In this document: positions 20,205 through 30,437 of the stretch, piece by piece
Layout: each line of letters begins with the position of its first letter
Position numbering within the stretch: position 1 is the first letter of the stretch
Source of the DNA: Propioniciclava coleopterorum
GTDB lineage: Bacteria; Actinomycetota; Actinomycetes; Propionibacteriales; Propionibacteriaceae
Assembly (NCBI RefSeq): GCF_011393335.1
Contig: NZ_CP049865.1
Coordinates: 1,108,722-1,172,721 of the forward strand
DNA length: 64,000 nucleotides
Direction: 5' to 3'
Program-made: the position numbers and the translations under genes
The notes under the pieces: generated by a model
Told to the model about the DNA's origin: nothing
The model's input: the letters and a program-made list of their open reading frames with translations, nothing else
Database searches by the model: none

Positions 20205-21841
20205 GTCGTGGCCTCCTTCGGCCTCATTGTCTCAGCGATCCCCATCACGACCGCGCACCCCAGCGCGAGCACCACCGCGGCCGCCATCGCCATGCCCTGG
20301 CTCTCCAGGCCGGGACGCCCGATCAGCCGGAACACCATCACCGGCAGCGTCGGCTGGTCGGGCCGCGCCAGGAACGACGTCGCCCCGAACTCCCCCAGCG
20401 AGGTCGCGAACGCGAACCCGGTCGCCAGCCCGAGCCCGCGCGACACCAGCGCCAGGTCGACGCTCGCCAGCACCCGCCACGGGCCGGCGCCGAGCACCTG
20501 CGCGGCCTCCCGCAGCCGCGGGTCGATGGCGCGCAGCACCGGGAGCAGCACCCGGACCACCAGCGGCAGCGCCACGATCGCCTGCGCGATCGGCACCAGG
20601 ATCATCGAGCTGCGCAGGTCGAGCGGCGGCCGGTTGAGGGTGATGAGGAAGCCGAACCCGACCGTCACCGCCGAGACCCCCAGCGGGAGCATGAACACCG
20701 CGTCCAGGACGCCGAGCGCGCGGCGTCCCGACGGCGTGCGCGGCCGCCGCGACACCACCAGCGCCACCAGCAGCCCCAGCACGACCGCCAGCACCGTGGC
20801 CAGCGTCGCGGTGCGCAGCGAGTTCGCGGCGGCCTGCCAGACCGAGACGGTCAGCGGGCCGCCACCCGCGGACCCGAGCGCCAGGTAGTGGTCCAGGCCG
20901 TGGCCGGACGCGGTGCGTAGCGACCGCTCCAGCAGCGTCGCGATGGGGAAGAGCAGCAGCCCGCCGACGACCGCGGCGGTCACCAGCGTCGTCGGCCAGT
21001 CGCGCCGCCACCGCCAGGGGGCGTCGTGCGCCGCGTCCGTGGCGAACTTCTGGGCGCGGGCCTGGCGGGCCTGCAGGTGGTTGGAGACGATCAGGCAGGC
21101 TGCGACGACGACGAGCTGGACGATCGACAGCGCCGCGGCGCCGCGCAGGTCGAGCAGTTGGCTGGTCAGGAACCAGATCTCGGTCTCGATCGTGCCGTAG
21201 CCCGCGCCGCCCAGCACCATCACGACGCCGTAGGCCGACGCGCAGAACAGGAACACCAGGGCCGCCGCCGACGCGATGGCCGGGGCGAGCGCGGGCAGCG
21301 TCACGGTCCACCAGACGCGCGCCGGGGACGCCCCCAGCGTGGCCGCGGCCTCCGCCGTCCGGGGGTCGAGGGCCGCCCACAGCGCGCCCACGGTGCGGAC
21401 CACCACGGCGTAGTTGAAGAACACCAGGGAGGCCACGATCAGGCCGAACGAGCCGTCCAGCCCGAGGCCGCCGAGCGGCCCGGTGGAGATGACCAGCGAC
21501 TTGAACGCCACGCCCACCACCACGCTGGGCAGCACGAACGGCACCGTCACCAGGGCGCGCACGAGCCAGCGGCCGCGGAACCGGGTCCGGTACAGCAGCC
21601 ACGCGCCGGGCACGCCGACGGCGACCGAGGCCATGGTCCCGGCGAGGGCCTGGGCGAGCGTCGTGCCGATGACCCGCCAGGTGCGGGGCGCCGCGAACAC
21701 CGCCTCGAACCCGGCCCAGGACAGGCCGCCGTCGTCGAGGAAGCCGCGCGCGACCAGCGTCGCGACGGGCCAGGCGAAGAAGACGCCGAGGAACGCCAGC
21801 GGCACGGCGGCCGCCAGCGTCCAACCCAGGCGTCGACCCAC
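20198..21841 (-). CDS. ABC transporter permease, fused two-domain (ThiP-like)
   Basis: The 547-aa polytopic membrane protein has two homologous halves of about six transmembrane helices, the arrangement of ThiP/FbpB permeases. Each half carries a cytoplasmic coupling loop (around [10 protein letters not shown] and [10 protein letters not shown]) that contacts the ATPase. The start is GTG at 21841, two bases after the binding-protein gene ends, so the operon is tightly packed. It moves the ligand delivered by the lipoprotein receptor. Confidence 0.88.
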   Translation of the reverse strand: MGRRLGWTLAAAVPLAFLGVFFAWPVATLVARGFLDDGGLSWAGFEAVFAAPRTWRVIGTTLAQALAGTMASVAVGVPGAWLLYRTRFRGRWLVRALVTVPFVLPSVVVGVAFKSLVISTGPLGGLGLDGSFGLIVASLVFFNYAVVVRTVGALWAALDPRTAEAAATLGASPARVWWTVTLPALAPAIASAAALVFLFCASAYGVVMVLGGAGYGTIETEIWFLTSQLLDLRGAAALSIVQLVVVAACLIVSNHLQARQARAQKFATDAAHDAPWRWRRDWPTTLVTAAVVGGLLLFPIATLLERSLRTASGHGLDHYLALGSAGGGPLTVSVWQAAANSLRTATLATVLAVVLGLLVALVVSRRPRTPSGRRALGVLDAVFMLPLGVSAVTVGFGFLITLNRPPLDLRSSMILVPIAQAIVALPLVVRVLLPVLRAIDPRLREAAQVLGAGPWRVLASVDLALVSRGLGLATGFAFATSLGEFGATSFLARPDQPTLPVMVFRLIGRPGLESQGMAMAAAVVLALGCAVVMGIAETMRPKEATTW

Positions 21842-21843
21842 GG

Positions 21844-22902
21844 TCAGCCGATGACCGCGTCGGTCCAGTCGCGCACCCAGCGGTCGCGGTTCTGCGCGAT
21901 CGTGGCGGCGGGCACCTCGATGGGCGCGTCCGACAGCGGCGCGAACTTCTTCCACTCCTCGGGGAGTTCGGTCGCGCGGACGGCGGGGTACATGTACATC
22001 TCGTCGGGGATGTTGGCCTGCACCTCGGGGCTGAGCAGGAAGTCGATGAACTTCTGCGCGCCCTCGGGGTTCTTCGCCCCGGCGATCACGCCGGCGTACT
22101 CGATCTGCCGGAAGCACGTCTGGAGCAGGCCCTCGGTGGGCGCGACCCCGTCGACCACCTCGAACGCGGGCGACGTGGAGTAGCTGAGCACGAGCGGACG
22201 CGGCCCCTTGCCCGCGCTTCCGGAGAACTGGACGCTGTAGGCCTCGGTCCAGTCCTTGGCCACCAGCACCCCGTTGGCCTTCAGCGCGCCCCAGTAGTCC
22301 AGGTAGCCCGGGTCGCCCTTCGCGCCGACGGTGGCCGCCAGGAACGCCATCCCGGGCGAGCTGGACGCCGGGTTGGGCACGACGAGGAGGTCCTTGTACT
22401 CCGGCTTCGCGAGGTCGTCCAGGGTCTGCGGGACGGCCATCCCCTTGGCCTCGAACCACCGGGTGTCGGCGTTGACGCAGGTGTCGCCGAAGTCGATGGG
22501 CGTCAGGCGGGAGGTGTCGTCGGCCTTGAGCGCGGCGGCGTCCAGGGTGGGCAGCGCCGGGGACGCGTACGCCGTGGTGACGTCCTCGGACAGCGCGCGG
22601 CCGGCGAAGGTGTTGTCGATCCCGTAGGCGACGTCGCCCAGCGGGGAGGACTTCGTGAGCACCAGTTGGTTGACCAGGGTGCCGGCGTCGCCGGGCGCGA
22701 CGTAGGTGACCTTCAGCCCGGAGCTCTCCTCGAACTTCTTCAGCAGGGCGGCGTCCAGGTTGAACGAGTCGTGGGTGACGACCGTCAGCGTCGTCGGCGC
22801 GGCCGCGCTCGGCTGCGGGGCCGCCCCGCCGGACGTGCACCCGACGAGCGCCAGGGCACCGGCGAGCGTGACGGCGAGCCCGGCCAGTTGTGTGCGTGAC
22901 AT
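21844..22902 (-). CDS. Thiamine-type ABC transporter substrate-binding lipoprotein
   Basis: The 352-aa precursor has a lipobox (LALVGC) and a type II periplasmic-binding fold similar to ThiB: TLTVVTHDSFN at the start of the mature domain, KVTYVAPGDAG, and YGIDNTFAGR. It is the first gene of the operon and lies directly under a TPP riboswitch, which makes thiamine or a thiamine precursor the likely ligand. The ATG has a strong AAGGAGG ribosome site that can be hidden in a hairpin. Confidence 0.9.
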   Translation of the reverse strand: MSRTQLAGLAVTLAGALALVGCTSGGAAPQPSAAAPTTLTVVTHDSFNLDAALLKKFEESSGLKVTYVAPGDAGTLVNQLVLTKSSPLGDVAYGIDNTFAGRALSEDVTTAYASPALPTLDAAALKADDTSRLTPIDFGDTCVNADTRWFEAKGMAVPQTLDDLAKPEYKDLLVVPNPASSSPGMAFLAATVGAKGDPGYLDYWGALKANGVLVAKDWTEAYSVQFSGSAGKGPRPLVLSYSTSPAFEVVDGVAPTEGLLQTCFRQIEYAGVIAGAKNPEGAQKFIDFLLSPEVQANIPDEMYMYPAVRATELPEEWKKFAPLSDAPIEVPAATIAQNRDRWVRDWTDAVIG

Positions 22903-22909
22903 GCGTGAT

Positions 22910-22936
22910 CCTCCTTGTGTGGAGGGGTCGGCCCCT
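22910..22936 (-). promoter_or_regulatory. Shine-Dalgarno sequestering expression platform
   Basis: On the minus strand CCTCC-ACACAA-GGAGG (22910-22925) can hide the ribosome site. The overlapping AGGGG-CCGA-CCCCT stem (22923-22936) would compete for the same CCTCC. This alternative pairing suits translational control by the riboswitch. Confidence 0.55.
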
Positions 22937-22948
22937 GGCCGAAGAGAA

Positions 22949-23040
22949 CTCGACTCCCTACGCCGGTGCTAGCCGGATCAGGTTCGAGGGTCTGCGGCGC
23001 TCCGCACTCTCAGCGCCCCCGTGGGCGCTCCCCTGTCTGA
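22949..23040 (-). promoter_or_regulatory. TPP riboswitch (THI element)
   Basis: The minus strand contains the conserved core: AGGGGAGC at the 5' end, GCTGAGAGTGC, GACCC, AACCTGATCCGG, CTAGCACCGG and CGTAGGGA. These match the thi-box consensus (CTGAGA, ACCTGATCTGG, GCGTAGGGA). A TATGCT -10-like box lies just upstream (23046-23051). It controls the thiamine-type ABC operon. Confidence 0.93.
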
Positions 23041-23189
23041 CCTCCAGCATAGCCGGGCGGCTCGGGGTCGGCGTCCGCGGGGCCGCCGGGATGGACGCGG
23101 GTCGCCGGCACACGCCATCGCGAACCGCCTGACGCGGTTCGCCTCCTCGCGCCGAGAACGGAGATCCCTCCGAGGCGGCCCGACCCCGG

Positions 23190-24171
23190 TCAGTCGTCCT
23201 CCCACGGCAGCGGGCCGAAGGACTCGGGGGCGCCGGCCCGATCGCGCCAGGCCTCGATCTCGGCGCGGCGTCCCGACCCCCGGTGCAGCCACCCGGCGAA
23301 CTCCTGCTCCTCGGCCTTCGGCCCCTGCTGCGAAATCTCCGGCAGCGACGCGAACCAGGCCGCCATGCCCGCGAGGACCACCAGGCACACCCACCAGAAG
23401 AACCCGGTGAGGTCACCGCGGCGCATGGTGTGGGACGCCGTCGCGGCGATCAGCCACGCCACGGTCACCCCCCGCCACCACCGGAAACCCGGGTCGGGAT
23501 GCCGCGGGTACGTCTCCAGGACGGCGGCGCGCCCCCGGTTCCAGGCCCGCCACGGCTGAACGAAGAACAGGACGACGGCGACCGCGAGCGCGACCCAGGC
23601 TTCCCACAGGGCCCCGCCCGCCCCGATCGTGAACAGCAGCGAGGGACCAGGAGCGCGCACAGCAGCGCCGGCCCCCGCGCCACCTCGTTGGACAACGCCA
23701 GGGCGCCGGCCCGCAGCCGGTCCATCGTGGTCGCCCCCGGGACGTCAGCGGTGGTGCCGCGACCGCGCGCTGCGCCCACAGGCTCCGGGCGGCTGCGACG
23801 GCCCCCGCGAGCAGAACGAGCACCCCCGCGACGCGCAGGATCTCGACCGCCCGGACGACCACCTCCACCGTGACCGCGACGGGGACGGCGTCGAAGGCCT
23901 CGCGCGGCTCCACGATCAGGTACAGGCCGGTCACGAGTGCCGCCGCGCCACCCACCCACCCCAGGTCCCGGCGCCAGGTCGGGGTGTCTGTGGCGAAGAG
24001 CATCCCCGCCGCCGCGGTGCCCAGCAGGCAGGCGGCCGCCCACGGCAGCAGACCCGTCGGCGTCCACGGGTAGCGCGAGAGCCCCGGGAAGCCCAGCACG
24101 AAGGCGGGGATGATCGCGACGAACCCCACCACGCGCGCCGTGATCAGCCACGCGGGCGGGCGGGGTGTCAC
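23190..24171 (-). CDS. Multi-pass membrane protein of unknown function (paralogue A), with two frameshifts
   Basis: When repaired, about 328 aa with several transmembrane helices and a C-terminal motif RRAEIEAWRDR shared exactly with the upstream neighbour (24168-25148). The two are tandem paralogues; I do not recognise the family. Two single-base deletions are needed: at a C5 run (23735-23739), which restores LTSRGATTMDRL, and at a G3 run (23643-23645), which restores ALLVPSLLFTIG. The start is GTG overlapping the previous stop (GTGA). It lies in the probable lysC operon. Confidence 0.65.
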
Positions 24172-25148
24172 GGCGCCGTCCCCGGCAGATCCCCGAACGG
24201 TGTCTGGCGGTCGCCTGAGGTCCGGTCGCGCCACGCCTCGATCTCGGCGCGGCGTCCCGGGGCGGCGTCCAGCCACCGGGCGAGGACCCGGTCCTCGCGC
24301 CCCCGCAGCAGCGTGGCCGGCAGGCCGGTGGCGAGGGCGGCGGCGAGCCCGAACCCGAGGACCGCCCACGTGGGGCTCGGGCGGATGCCGCCCAGGGCGG
24401 CGGAGAACGACCCCGTGACGACCATCAGCCAGGCGGCGGCGAATCCGCGCCACCCCGCGTACGCCGAGCCGCGTCCGGGGCGCGGGACGTCGTGCAGCAC
24501 CGTCCGCGCGCCTTCGCTCTGCCAGGTGACCCAGGGCCGCTCGGCCAGCAGGAGCCAGGCGACGATGAGCGCCACCCACCCCTCCCAGAAGGCCCAGCCG
24601 CCCCAGACGCCGAACACGACCATCCCGGTCGCGGCCAGGCCGCACAGCAGGGCGGACCGCAGCAGGTCCTCCGCCCGCGCCACCGCGCCCTCGCGCAGTT
24701 GGGCGACCACCGAGTCCCCGCCGCCGCGGAACTGGACGCGGCCCGGGTAGCGGCGGCCGCGCAGCCACGCCGGCAGGCCTCGGAGGATCGCCACGGAGGC
24801 CGCCAGCGCCCCCGCGGCCCCGAGCACCTGCGCGGCGGTGTAGAGCTCGGGCGAGCCGGGCAGCAGGAACAGCAACTGCTCGGGCGCGACGAGGAGTTGG
24901 AGGCCCACCACCAGCGCCGTGAACAGCCCCACCCGGCCCAGGTCGGCGCGCCAGCGCCCGTCGTACTCCGACGGGCGCGTGCAGAACAGGCCCAGGATGA
25001 ACACGCCGAGCAGGCACAGGGCCGCCCAGGCGAGGACGCCGGCGGGGATCCGGACGAAGGTCGTCAGCAGCAGCGGAAGCACGAGCAGGCTCGCACCGAC
25101 CCGGCCCAGCACGATGCCGGCCGGGAAGCCTCCGCCCCGGGGGGCCAC
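24168..25148 (-). CDS. Multi-pass membrane protein of unknown function (paralogue B)
   Basis: The 326-aa protein has about six to eight hydrophobic segments, a middle basic stretch (RGRRYPGRVQFRGGGD) and the C-terminal RRAEIEAWRDR motif shared with the downstream paralogue. The GTG start lies three bases after the lysC stop, so the three genes probably share a transcript. No enzyme or transporter signature is visible. Confidence 0.72.
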   Translation of the reverse strand: MAPRGGGFPAGIVLGRVGASLLVLPLLLTTFVRIPAGVLAWAALCLLGVFILGLFCTRPSEYDGRWRADLGRVGLFTALVVGLQLLVAPEQLLFLLPGSPELYTAAQVLGAAGALAASVAILRGLPAWLRGRRYPGRVQFRGGGDSVVAQLREGAVARAEDLLRSALLCGLAATGMVVFGVWGGWAFWEGWVALIVAWLLLAERPWVTWQSEGARTVLHDVPRPGRGSAYAGWRGFAAAWLMVVTGSFSAALGGIRPSPTWAVLGFGLAAALATGLPATLLRGREDRVLARWLDAAPGRRAEIEAWRDRTSGDRQTPFGDLPGTAP

Positions 25149-25151
25149 CGG

Positions 25152-25667
25152 CTAGCGGCCGGTCCCCGCGTAGACGACCGCCTGACCGTCGGAGTCCAGG
25201 CCGAAGGCGGTGTGCACGGCGCGGACCGCGTTGTCGAGTTGCTCGGAGTTCACGATCATCGAGATCCGGATCTCGGAGGTGGAGATCATCTCGATGTTGA
25301 TGCCGGCCTCGGCGACGGCCCGGAAGGCGGTGGCGGAGACGCCGGGGTGCGAGCGCATCCCGACGCCGACCACCGACACCTTGCCGATCCGGTCGTTGTA
25401 GATGACGTCGGCGAAGCCGATGGTGGCGCGGGCGTCCCGCAGCGCGGCCATGGCCTTGTCGCCGTCGGACTGCGGCAGGGTGAACGAGATCGCGGTGGTG
25501 CCCTCGGCGACCGAGACGTTCTGGACGATCATGTCGATGTTGATGCCGGCCTCGGCGACGGTGGTGAAGATCTCGCCCGCGGCACCGATGCGGTCGGGGA
25601 CGCCGACGACGGTGATCTTGGCCTCGGAGCGGTCGTGCGCGATGCCGGTGATGATGGGATCTTCCAC
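25152..25667 (-). other. lysC: Possible internal start giving the aspartate kinase beta subunit
   Basis: An in-frame GTG at 25667 ([17 protein letters not shown]), preceded by GAAGGAAC, would yield a 171-aa protein containing only the ACT region. Corynebacterium and Bacillus make such a beta subunit from an internal start at the equivalent place, so the same alpha2-beta2 arrangement is likely here. It is not proven. Confidence 0.5.
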
Positions 25668-26411
25668 GGTGCGTTCCTTCTCGATGTTCTTGACCCAGGT
25701 GCCCGGATTGTCCGAGAAGGACGACCGGACGTGGACCGGGACGCCCTCGCGTCCGGCGTACTCCACGCAGCGCAGATGCAGGATCTTGGCGCCGTTGGCG
25801 GCCATCTCCAACATCTCTTCGTAGCTGATCTCCGGGATGCGCGAGGCCCCCGGGACGATCCGCGGGTCGGCGGAGAACACGCCGTCCACGTCGGAGTAGA
25901 TCTCGCAGTAGCCGGCCTTGAGGGCGGCGGCCAGGGCGACGGCGGTCGTGTCGGAGGCGCCGCGGCCGAGCGTCGTGACGTCCTTCGTGGTCTGCGACAC
26001 GCCCTGGAAGCCGGCGACGATGACGACGTCGCCCTCGTCGAGCGCCGACTCGATGCGTCCGGGCGTGATGTCGATGATGCGGGCGTCGCCGTGCTTCTCG
26101 GTGGTGATCACGCCCGCCTGGCTGCCCGTGAAGGAGCGCGCCGTGTAGCCCAGGTCGTTGATCGCCATCGCGAGCAGGGCCGCGCTCATGCGCTCGCCCG
26201 CCGTCAGCAGCATGTCGAGCTCGCGCGGCCGCGGGTTGGGCGACACCTCGCCCGCCAGGTCCAGCAGCTCGTCGGTCGTGTCGCCCATCGCCGAGACGAT
26301 GACGACGACCTCGTTGCCCTGTTCCTGGGTGTCGATAATGCGCTTGGCCACCCGCTTGATGCTCGCGGCGTCGGCGACCGAGGAGCCGCCGAACTTCTGC
26401 ACCACCCTCAC
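25152..26411 (-). CDS. lysC: Aspartate kinase
   Basis: The 419-aa protein phosphorylates aspartate, the first step toward lysine, threonine, methionine and diaminopimelate. It has the N-terminal KFGGSSVAD motif, kinase residues in [10 protein letters not shown], and two ACT domains (from about residue 260) that usually bind lysine/threonine as feedback inhibitors. The start GTG 26411 has AGGAGG upstream; longer in-frame extensions are not needed. The usual partner asd is not downstream; two membrane-protein genes follow instead. Confidence 0.95.
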   Translation of the reverse strand: MRVVQKFGGSSVADAASIKRVAKRIIDTQEQGNEVVVIVSAMGDTTDELLDLAGEVSPNPRPRELDMLLTAGERMSAALLAMAINDLGYTARSFTGSQAGVITTEKHGDARIIDITPGRIESALDEGDVVIVAGFQGVSQTTKDVTTLGRGASDTTAVALAAALKAGYCEIYSDVDGVFSADPRIVPGASRIPEISYEEMLEMAANGAKILHLRCVEYAGREGVPVHVRSSFSDNPGTWVKNIEKERTVEDPIITGIAHDRSEAKITVVGVPDRIGAAGEIFTTVAEAGINIDMIVQNVSVAEGTTAISFTLPQSDGDKAMAALRDARATIGFADVIYNDRIGKVSVVGVGMRSHPGVSATAFRAVAEAGINIEMISTSEIRISMIVNSEQLDNAVRAVHTAFGLDSDGQAVVYAGTGR

Positions 26412-26608
26412 GCAGACCTCCTGTGCTGCTGTGCCCACGGCGTCGCCGCTGCGACCCGGGGATGAAAAACGCCACCCCAACTGTGCCACGCAGGGACGCC
26501 GTTGCGGCACCGGTCCCGCTGCCTGGGCCTGATCTGGGGCGGCTCGGGGCCTTCCCGCAGCCCTCGCGTTGTGCCGCGTGCGAGGATGGGCGGCGGAAGG
26601 AGTGACGC

Positions 26609-27220
26609 ATGACCAACGAACCCGTGCCGCAGCGGCTCTCGGACGCCGACCGCGACCAGGCCGTCGACTGCCTGCGCCAGCACTACGAGGCGGGGCGGCT
26701 CAGCGACGCCGAGTTCGAGGAGCGGTCCGGACGCGCTCTGGAGGCCCGCATCGCCCCCGACATCGATGCCCTGTTCGGCGACCTGCCGGACCCGCGGCCG
26801 TCCCTGGGCGACGTGAGCGGTCCGTACGGCTCGCCGGCGTCGCCGTCCTTCGGCAGCACCTCGCCGTACGCTCCCACCCCCTGGTCGCAGAACTCCGTCC
26901 CCGGCACCTCGTCGTACACCCCGGGCGCGTACCCTCCCGCCCCGCACGCCGGGCAGGGCGCCTCCTCGCCGTACGCCCAGGGTGGCCCGCCGGCCCCCTA
27001 CACCTCGGGCGGCGCGCCCGCGCCGTACGGGCAGCAGGGCGGCGTCCCGCAGAAGGCCGGTCAGGACTGGATCCGCACGGGCCGCCTGGTCCTGTGGCCA
27101 GCCGTCATCCTCGCCGGCCTCATCTTCGGCGACCTGACGATGTGGATCATCATCGGCGTCGTCCTGACGATCGTCCTGAGCCAGGTCTCTTCCCGCACCC
27201 GCAAGCCGCCGCCCTACTGA
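26609..27220 (+). CDS. DUF1707 domain membrane protein
   Basis: This 203-aa protein has an N-terminal DUF1707/SHOCT-like domain ([21 protein letters not shown], then LSDAEFEER), a long Pro/Gly/Ser/Tyr-rich disordered linker and C-terminal hydrophobic segments ([11 protein letters not shown] onward). The family is abundant in actinobacteria and of uncertain, possibly regulatory, function. GGAAGGAG precedes the ATG. It is divergent from lysC. Confidence 0.85.
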   Translation: MTNEPVPQRLSDADRDQAVDCLRQHYEAGRLSDAEFEERSGRALEARIAPDIDALFGDLPDPRPSLGDVSGPYGSPASPSFGSTSPYAPTPWSQNSVPGTSSYTPGAYPPAPHAGQGASSPYAQGGPPAPYTSGGAPAPYGQQGGVPQKAGQDWIRTGRLVLWPAVILAGLIFGDLTMWIIIGVVLTIVLSQVSSRTRKPPPY

Positions 27221-27284
27221 TCGGGCCCGTGACCGCTCTACTGATCGGCCCGTGACCGCCGGGCTGATCGGGCCCGCGCCCGCC
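27214..27284. repeat. Short tandem repeat overlapping the stop codon of the DUF1707 gene
   Basis: CTACTGATCGGGCCCGTGAC is followed by near-identical copies at about 27238 and 27260 (period about 24 bases, third copy degenerate). The first copy includes the TAC TGA end of the gene, so the 3' end has been copied in tandem. Confidence 0.55.
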
Positions 27285-27337
27285 GCGGGCAGCGGCGCGA
27301 CGGGTCCGGGGTAGTGCCGCGAACTAGGCTGGGGGCC

Positions 27338-28387
27338 ATGCGCGGTGAATACAAGGTGCCCGGCGGCAAGCTCGTGGCGGTCGACGTCGAGGCCGAGGAC
27401 GGACGGATCGCGTCCGCGGCGGTGAGCGGCGACTTCTTCCTGGAGCCCGACGAGGCACTGGAGGACATCAACGGCGCGATCGTGGGCCTGTCGGCCACGT
27501 CCTCAGCCGACCAGATCGCCCACGCCATCACCGGCGCGCTGCCCGCCGGCGTCCAGCTCATCGGCTTCACGCCTGCCGCGGTCGGCATCGCCGTGCGCCG
27601 CGCACTGGGGCACGCCACCGGCTGGGACGACCACACCTTCGACGTCATCGGCCCGGTCACGATGGACCCGGCCATGCACGTCGCACTGGACGAGGTGATC
27701 ACCAAGGAGGTCGCCGAGGGCACCCGCCCGCCGACGCTGCGGTTCTGGGACTGGGACTCCCCGCTGGTGGTCATCGGCAGCTTCCAGAGCTACCGAAACG
27801 AGATCGACCCCGAGGGCGCGGCCCGCCACGGCATCGACGTCGTGCGCCGCGTCTCGGGCGGGGGCGCCATGTTCATGGAGCCGGGCAACTGCATCACCTA
27901 CTCCCTGTCCGTGCCGAGCAGCCTGGTGGAGGGGCTGTCGTTCGAGCAGTCCTACGCCTTCCTGGATGACTGGGTGATGACCGCCCTGGCCGACGTGGGG
28001 ATCAAGGCGCGCTACGTGCCGCTGAACGACATCGCCTCCGACAAGGGCAAGATCGCCGGCGCCGCGCAGAAGCGGTACGCGTCCGGCGCGGTGCTGCACC
28101 ACGTGACGATGGCCTACGACATCGACGCCGACAAGATGCTCGAGGTGCTGCGCATCGGCCGGGAGAAGATGTCGGACAAGGGCACCAAGTCCGCCAACAA
28201 GCGCGTCGACCCGATGCGGAGCCAGACCGGCCTGCCCCGCGACGTCATCATCGAGCGGTTCGTCGCCTCCTTCACCGCCCACCACGCGACGCGCGAGGCC
28301 GGCTACACCGAGGAGGAGCTCGCCCGGGCGCGCGAGCTGATGGACGGCAAGTTCCTCACCGACGCCTGGACCCACCGGGTGCCGTGA
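27338..28387 (+). CDS. Lipoate-protein ligase with N-terminal accessory domain
   Basis: The 349-aa protein carries a ~95-residue N-terminal domain resembling the lipoate-ligase accessory/C-terminal domain (YKVPGGKLVAVDVEAEDGR). The BPL/LplA catalytic domain follows, with the lipoyl-AMP loop RRVSGGGAMF and the lysine loop KIAGAAQKR plus VLHH. It attaches lipoate to E2 or GcvH proteins. The accessory domain precedes the catalytic one, the reverse of E. coli LplA. The stop overlaps the acyltransferase start (GTGA). Confidence 0.87.
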   Translation: MRGEYKVPGGKLVAVDVEAEDGRIASAAVSGDFFLEPDEALEDINGAIVGLSATSSADQIAHAITGALPAGVQLIGFTPAAVGIAVRRALGHATGWDDHTFDVIGPVTMDPAMHVALDEVITKEVAEGTRPPTLRFWDWDSPLVVIGSFQSYRNEIDPEGAARHGIDVVRRVSGGGAMFMEPGNCITYSLSVPSSLVEGLSFEQSYAFLDDWVMTALADVGIKARYVPLNDIASDKGKIAGAAQKRYASGAVLHHVTMAYDIDADKMLEVLRIGREKMSDKGTKSANKRVDPMRSQTGLPRDVIIERFVASFTAHHATREAGYTEEELARARELMDGKFLTDAWTHRVP

Positions 28388-30437
28388 CCCACGGCCGTCC
28401 CGTCGAGCGGGCGCCGCGCGGCCCCGCCGCACGGCCCGGCTTCCGCCCCGAGATCCAGGGCCTGCGCGGGCTCGCGATCCTGCTGGTGGTCGCCTACCAC
28501 CTGTGGACGTCGGGACGGGTCTCCGGCGGCGTGGACGTGTTCCTGTTCATCTCCGCGTTCCTGATGACCGGGTCGTTCGTCCGCAAGGGCACGGCCTTCA
28601 CCCTCGTCGACTTCCTGGTGCAGCGGTTCCGCCGGCTGGTCCCGATGGCGTCCATCGTCGTCGCGGCGACGCTGGTGGCCGGCGTCACGCTGCAGACCCC
28701 CACCCGCTATCCCGGCCTGCTCACCCACGCCGTCGCGTCGCTGCTCTACCGCGAGAACTGGCAGCTCATCGCGGAGGCGACCGACTACACCGCGCCCAAC
28801 CCGCTCGAACTCAACGCGTTCCAGCACTTCTGGAGCCTGTCGGTCCAGGGCCAGCTCTTCGTCCTGCTGCCGCTGCTGTTCGTCGGCTGCGCGCTGGCCG
28901 AGCGCCGCTTCGGCGTCCCGATCCGCCGGACGCTGGCCGTCGCGCTCGGCGTCCTGACGGTGGCGTCCTTCGCGTACGCGCTGCACCTGGTGGACGCCGC
29001 CCCGGCGGCCGCCTACTTCAGCACCTGGGCGCGCGCGTGGGAGTTCACCGCGGCCGGCCTGCTCGCCACCGTGCCGGCCTGGACGCCGCAGCGCCGGCTC
29101 GGCGCGGCGATGTCCTGGCTCGGGCTGGGGCTGCTGCTCGTGACGGGCATCGTCTGGGGGCGCGGCGACTTCCCCGGCGCCGCGGCCGTCCCGCCGCTGG
29201 CCGCCGCCGCGCTCATCGTCTTCGCGGGGCCCAGCACGAGCCCGTGGCACGCCGCGTGGTGGCTGTCGCTGCGTCCGGTCACCTTCGTGGCCAACCGGGC
29301 CTACACGCTCTACCTGTGGCACTGGCCGGTGTACGTCTACTACCTCGACGTCACCGAGACGACGAACCCACGGACCGGCGTGGTCGGGTCGGTCGTCGTC
29401 ATCGGATTGTCCTTCCTGCTCGCTGACGTCTCCACCCGGCTGGTGGAGCGGCGGTTCCACGGGCTGGCGGTGCTGCGGAAGCGCGCGATCGCGCTGACCG
29501 CGATCCTGGCGTTCTCGCTGATCGGCGCGTCCGTGATCGGCGGCGTCGCCGCCCTGGTCGAGCGCGACACCCGGGTCACGGCGGGCCTGCCGCCCGAGGA
29601 GCGTCCGGGCGCCCGCGTCCTCACGCCGGGCGCCACCCCGCCGCCGACGCCGTCCCCCTCCCCCAGCCCGGGCCGCAACATCGCCCCGCCGACTCGATCA
29701 TCGCGCAGGACTGGCCGGTGCAGTTCCCCACCTGCGTGGGCGGCGAGCCCGACATGCCCCCGCACCCCGAGCTCGGCTGGTGCGCGGTGTACGAGAAGGG
29801 GCTGACCCCGCCCGAGCGCACGATCGCGGTCGTGGGCGACTCGCACGCCTACCAGTGGCTGACCGCGATCATCCCGCTGGCGTCCCAGCGGAACTGGCGG
29901 GTGATCGCGTTCGTGCGGCCCGCGTGCCGCGTCGGTTCGCCGTCCGAGGTTCCGGGGTGCCCCGAGTACACCGCCGAGGCCGTGCAGTGGCTGCTCGATC
30001 TCCGCCCGGACTACGTGATCAGCACCGGCTCGTCCGCTCGGTCCGACGCCCCCGAGCACGACGACTGGGGGTGGGCGGAGGCCATCGCGCCGGTGGCGAA
30101 GGCGGGGGTGACGATCGTCAACATCCGCGACAACCCGCGCTGGGACGTGAACATGCCCGAGTGCGTCCAGCGGTTCGGCGCCGACGACCCGCGCTGCTTC
30201 GCCCGGCGTTCGGACAGGCTCGCCGAGGAGTGGCCCAAGGGGGCGCTCGCCGAGATGCCGAACCAGCGCTTCCTCGACTTCACCGACTGGCTCTGCCCGC
30301 CGGGCAAGGTGTCGATCTGCCCCGGCGTGATCGGCAACACGTACGTCTACATGGACACCAACCACCTCAGCCGCACGTACGTGGAGACGCTCGTGGACGT
30401 CTTCGACGACGTCTGGCGGCGGGAGGTGGGGTCGTGA
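28384..30437 (+). CDS. OafA-type acyltransferase with SGNH domain, with frameshift
   Basis: When repaired, about 684 aa. The N-terminal integral-membrane acyltransferase-3 domain starts EIQGLRGLAILLVVAYHLW with the conserved His and contains WSLSVQGQLF. A Ser/Pro-rich linker leads to a C-terminal SGNH-hydrolase-like domain (AVVGDSHAYQW, with D and H in YMDTNHLSRTY). Such proteins O-acetylate surface polysaccharide or peptidoglycan. The break is in a C4 run at 29684-29687; one more C gives IAPADSIIAQDW. The start is GTG, coupled to lplA. Confidence 0.87.
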
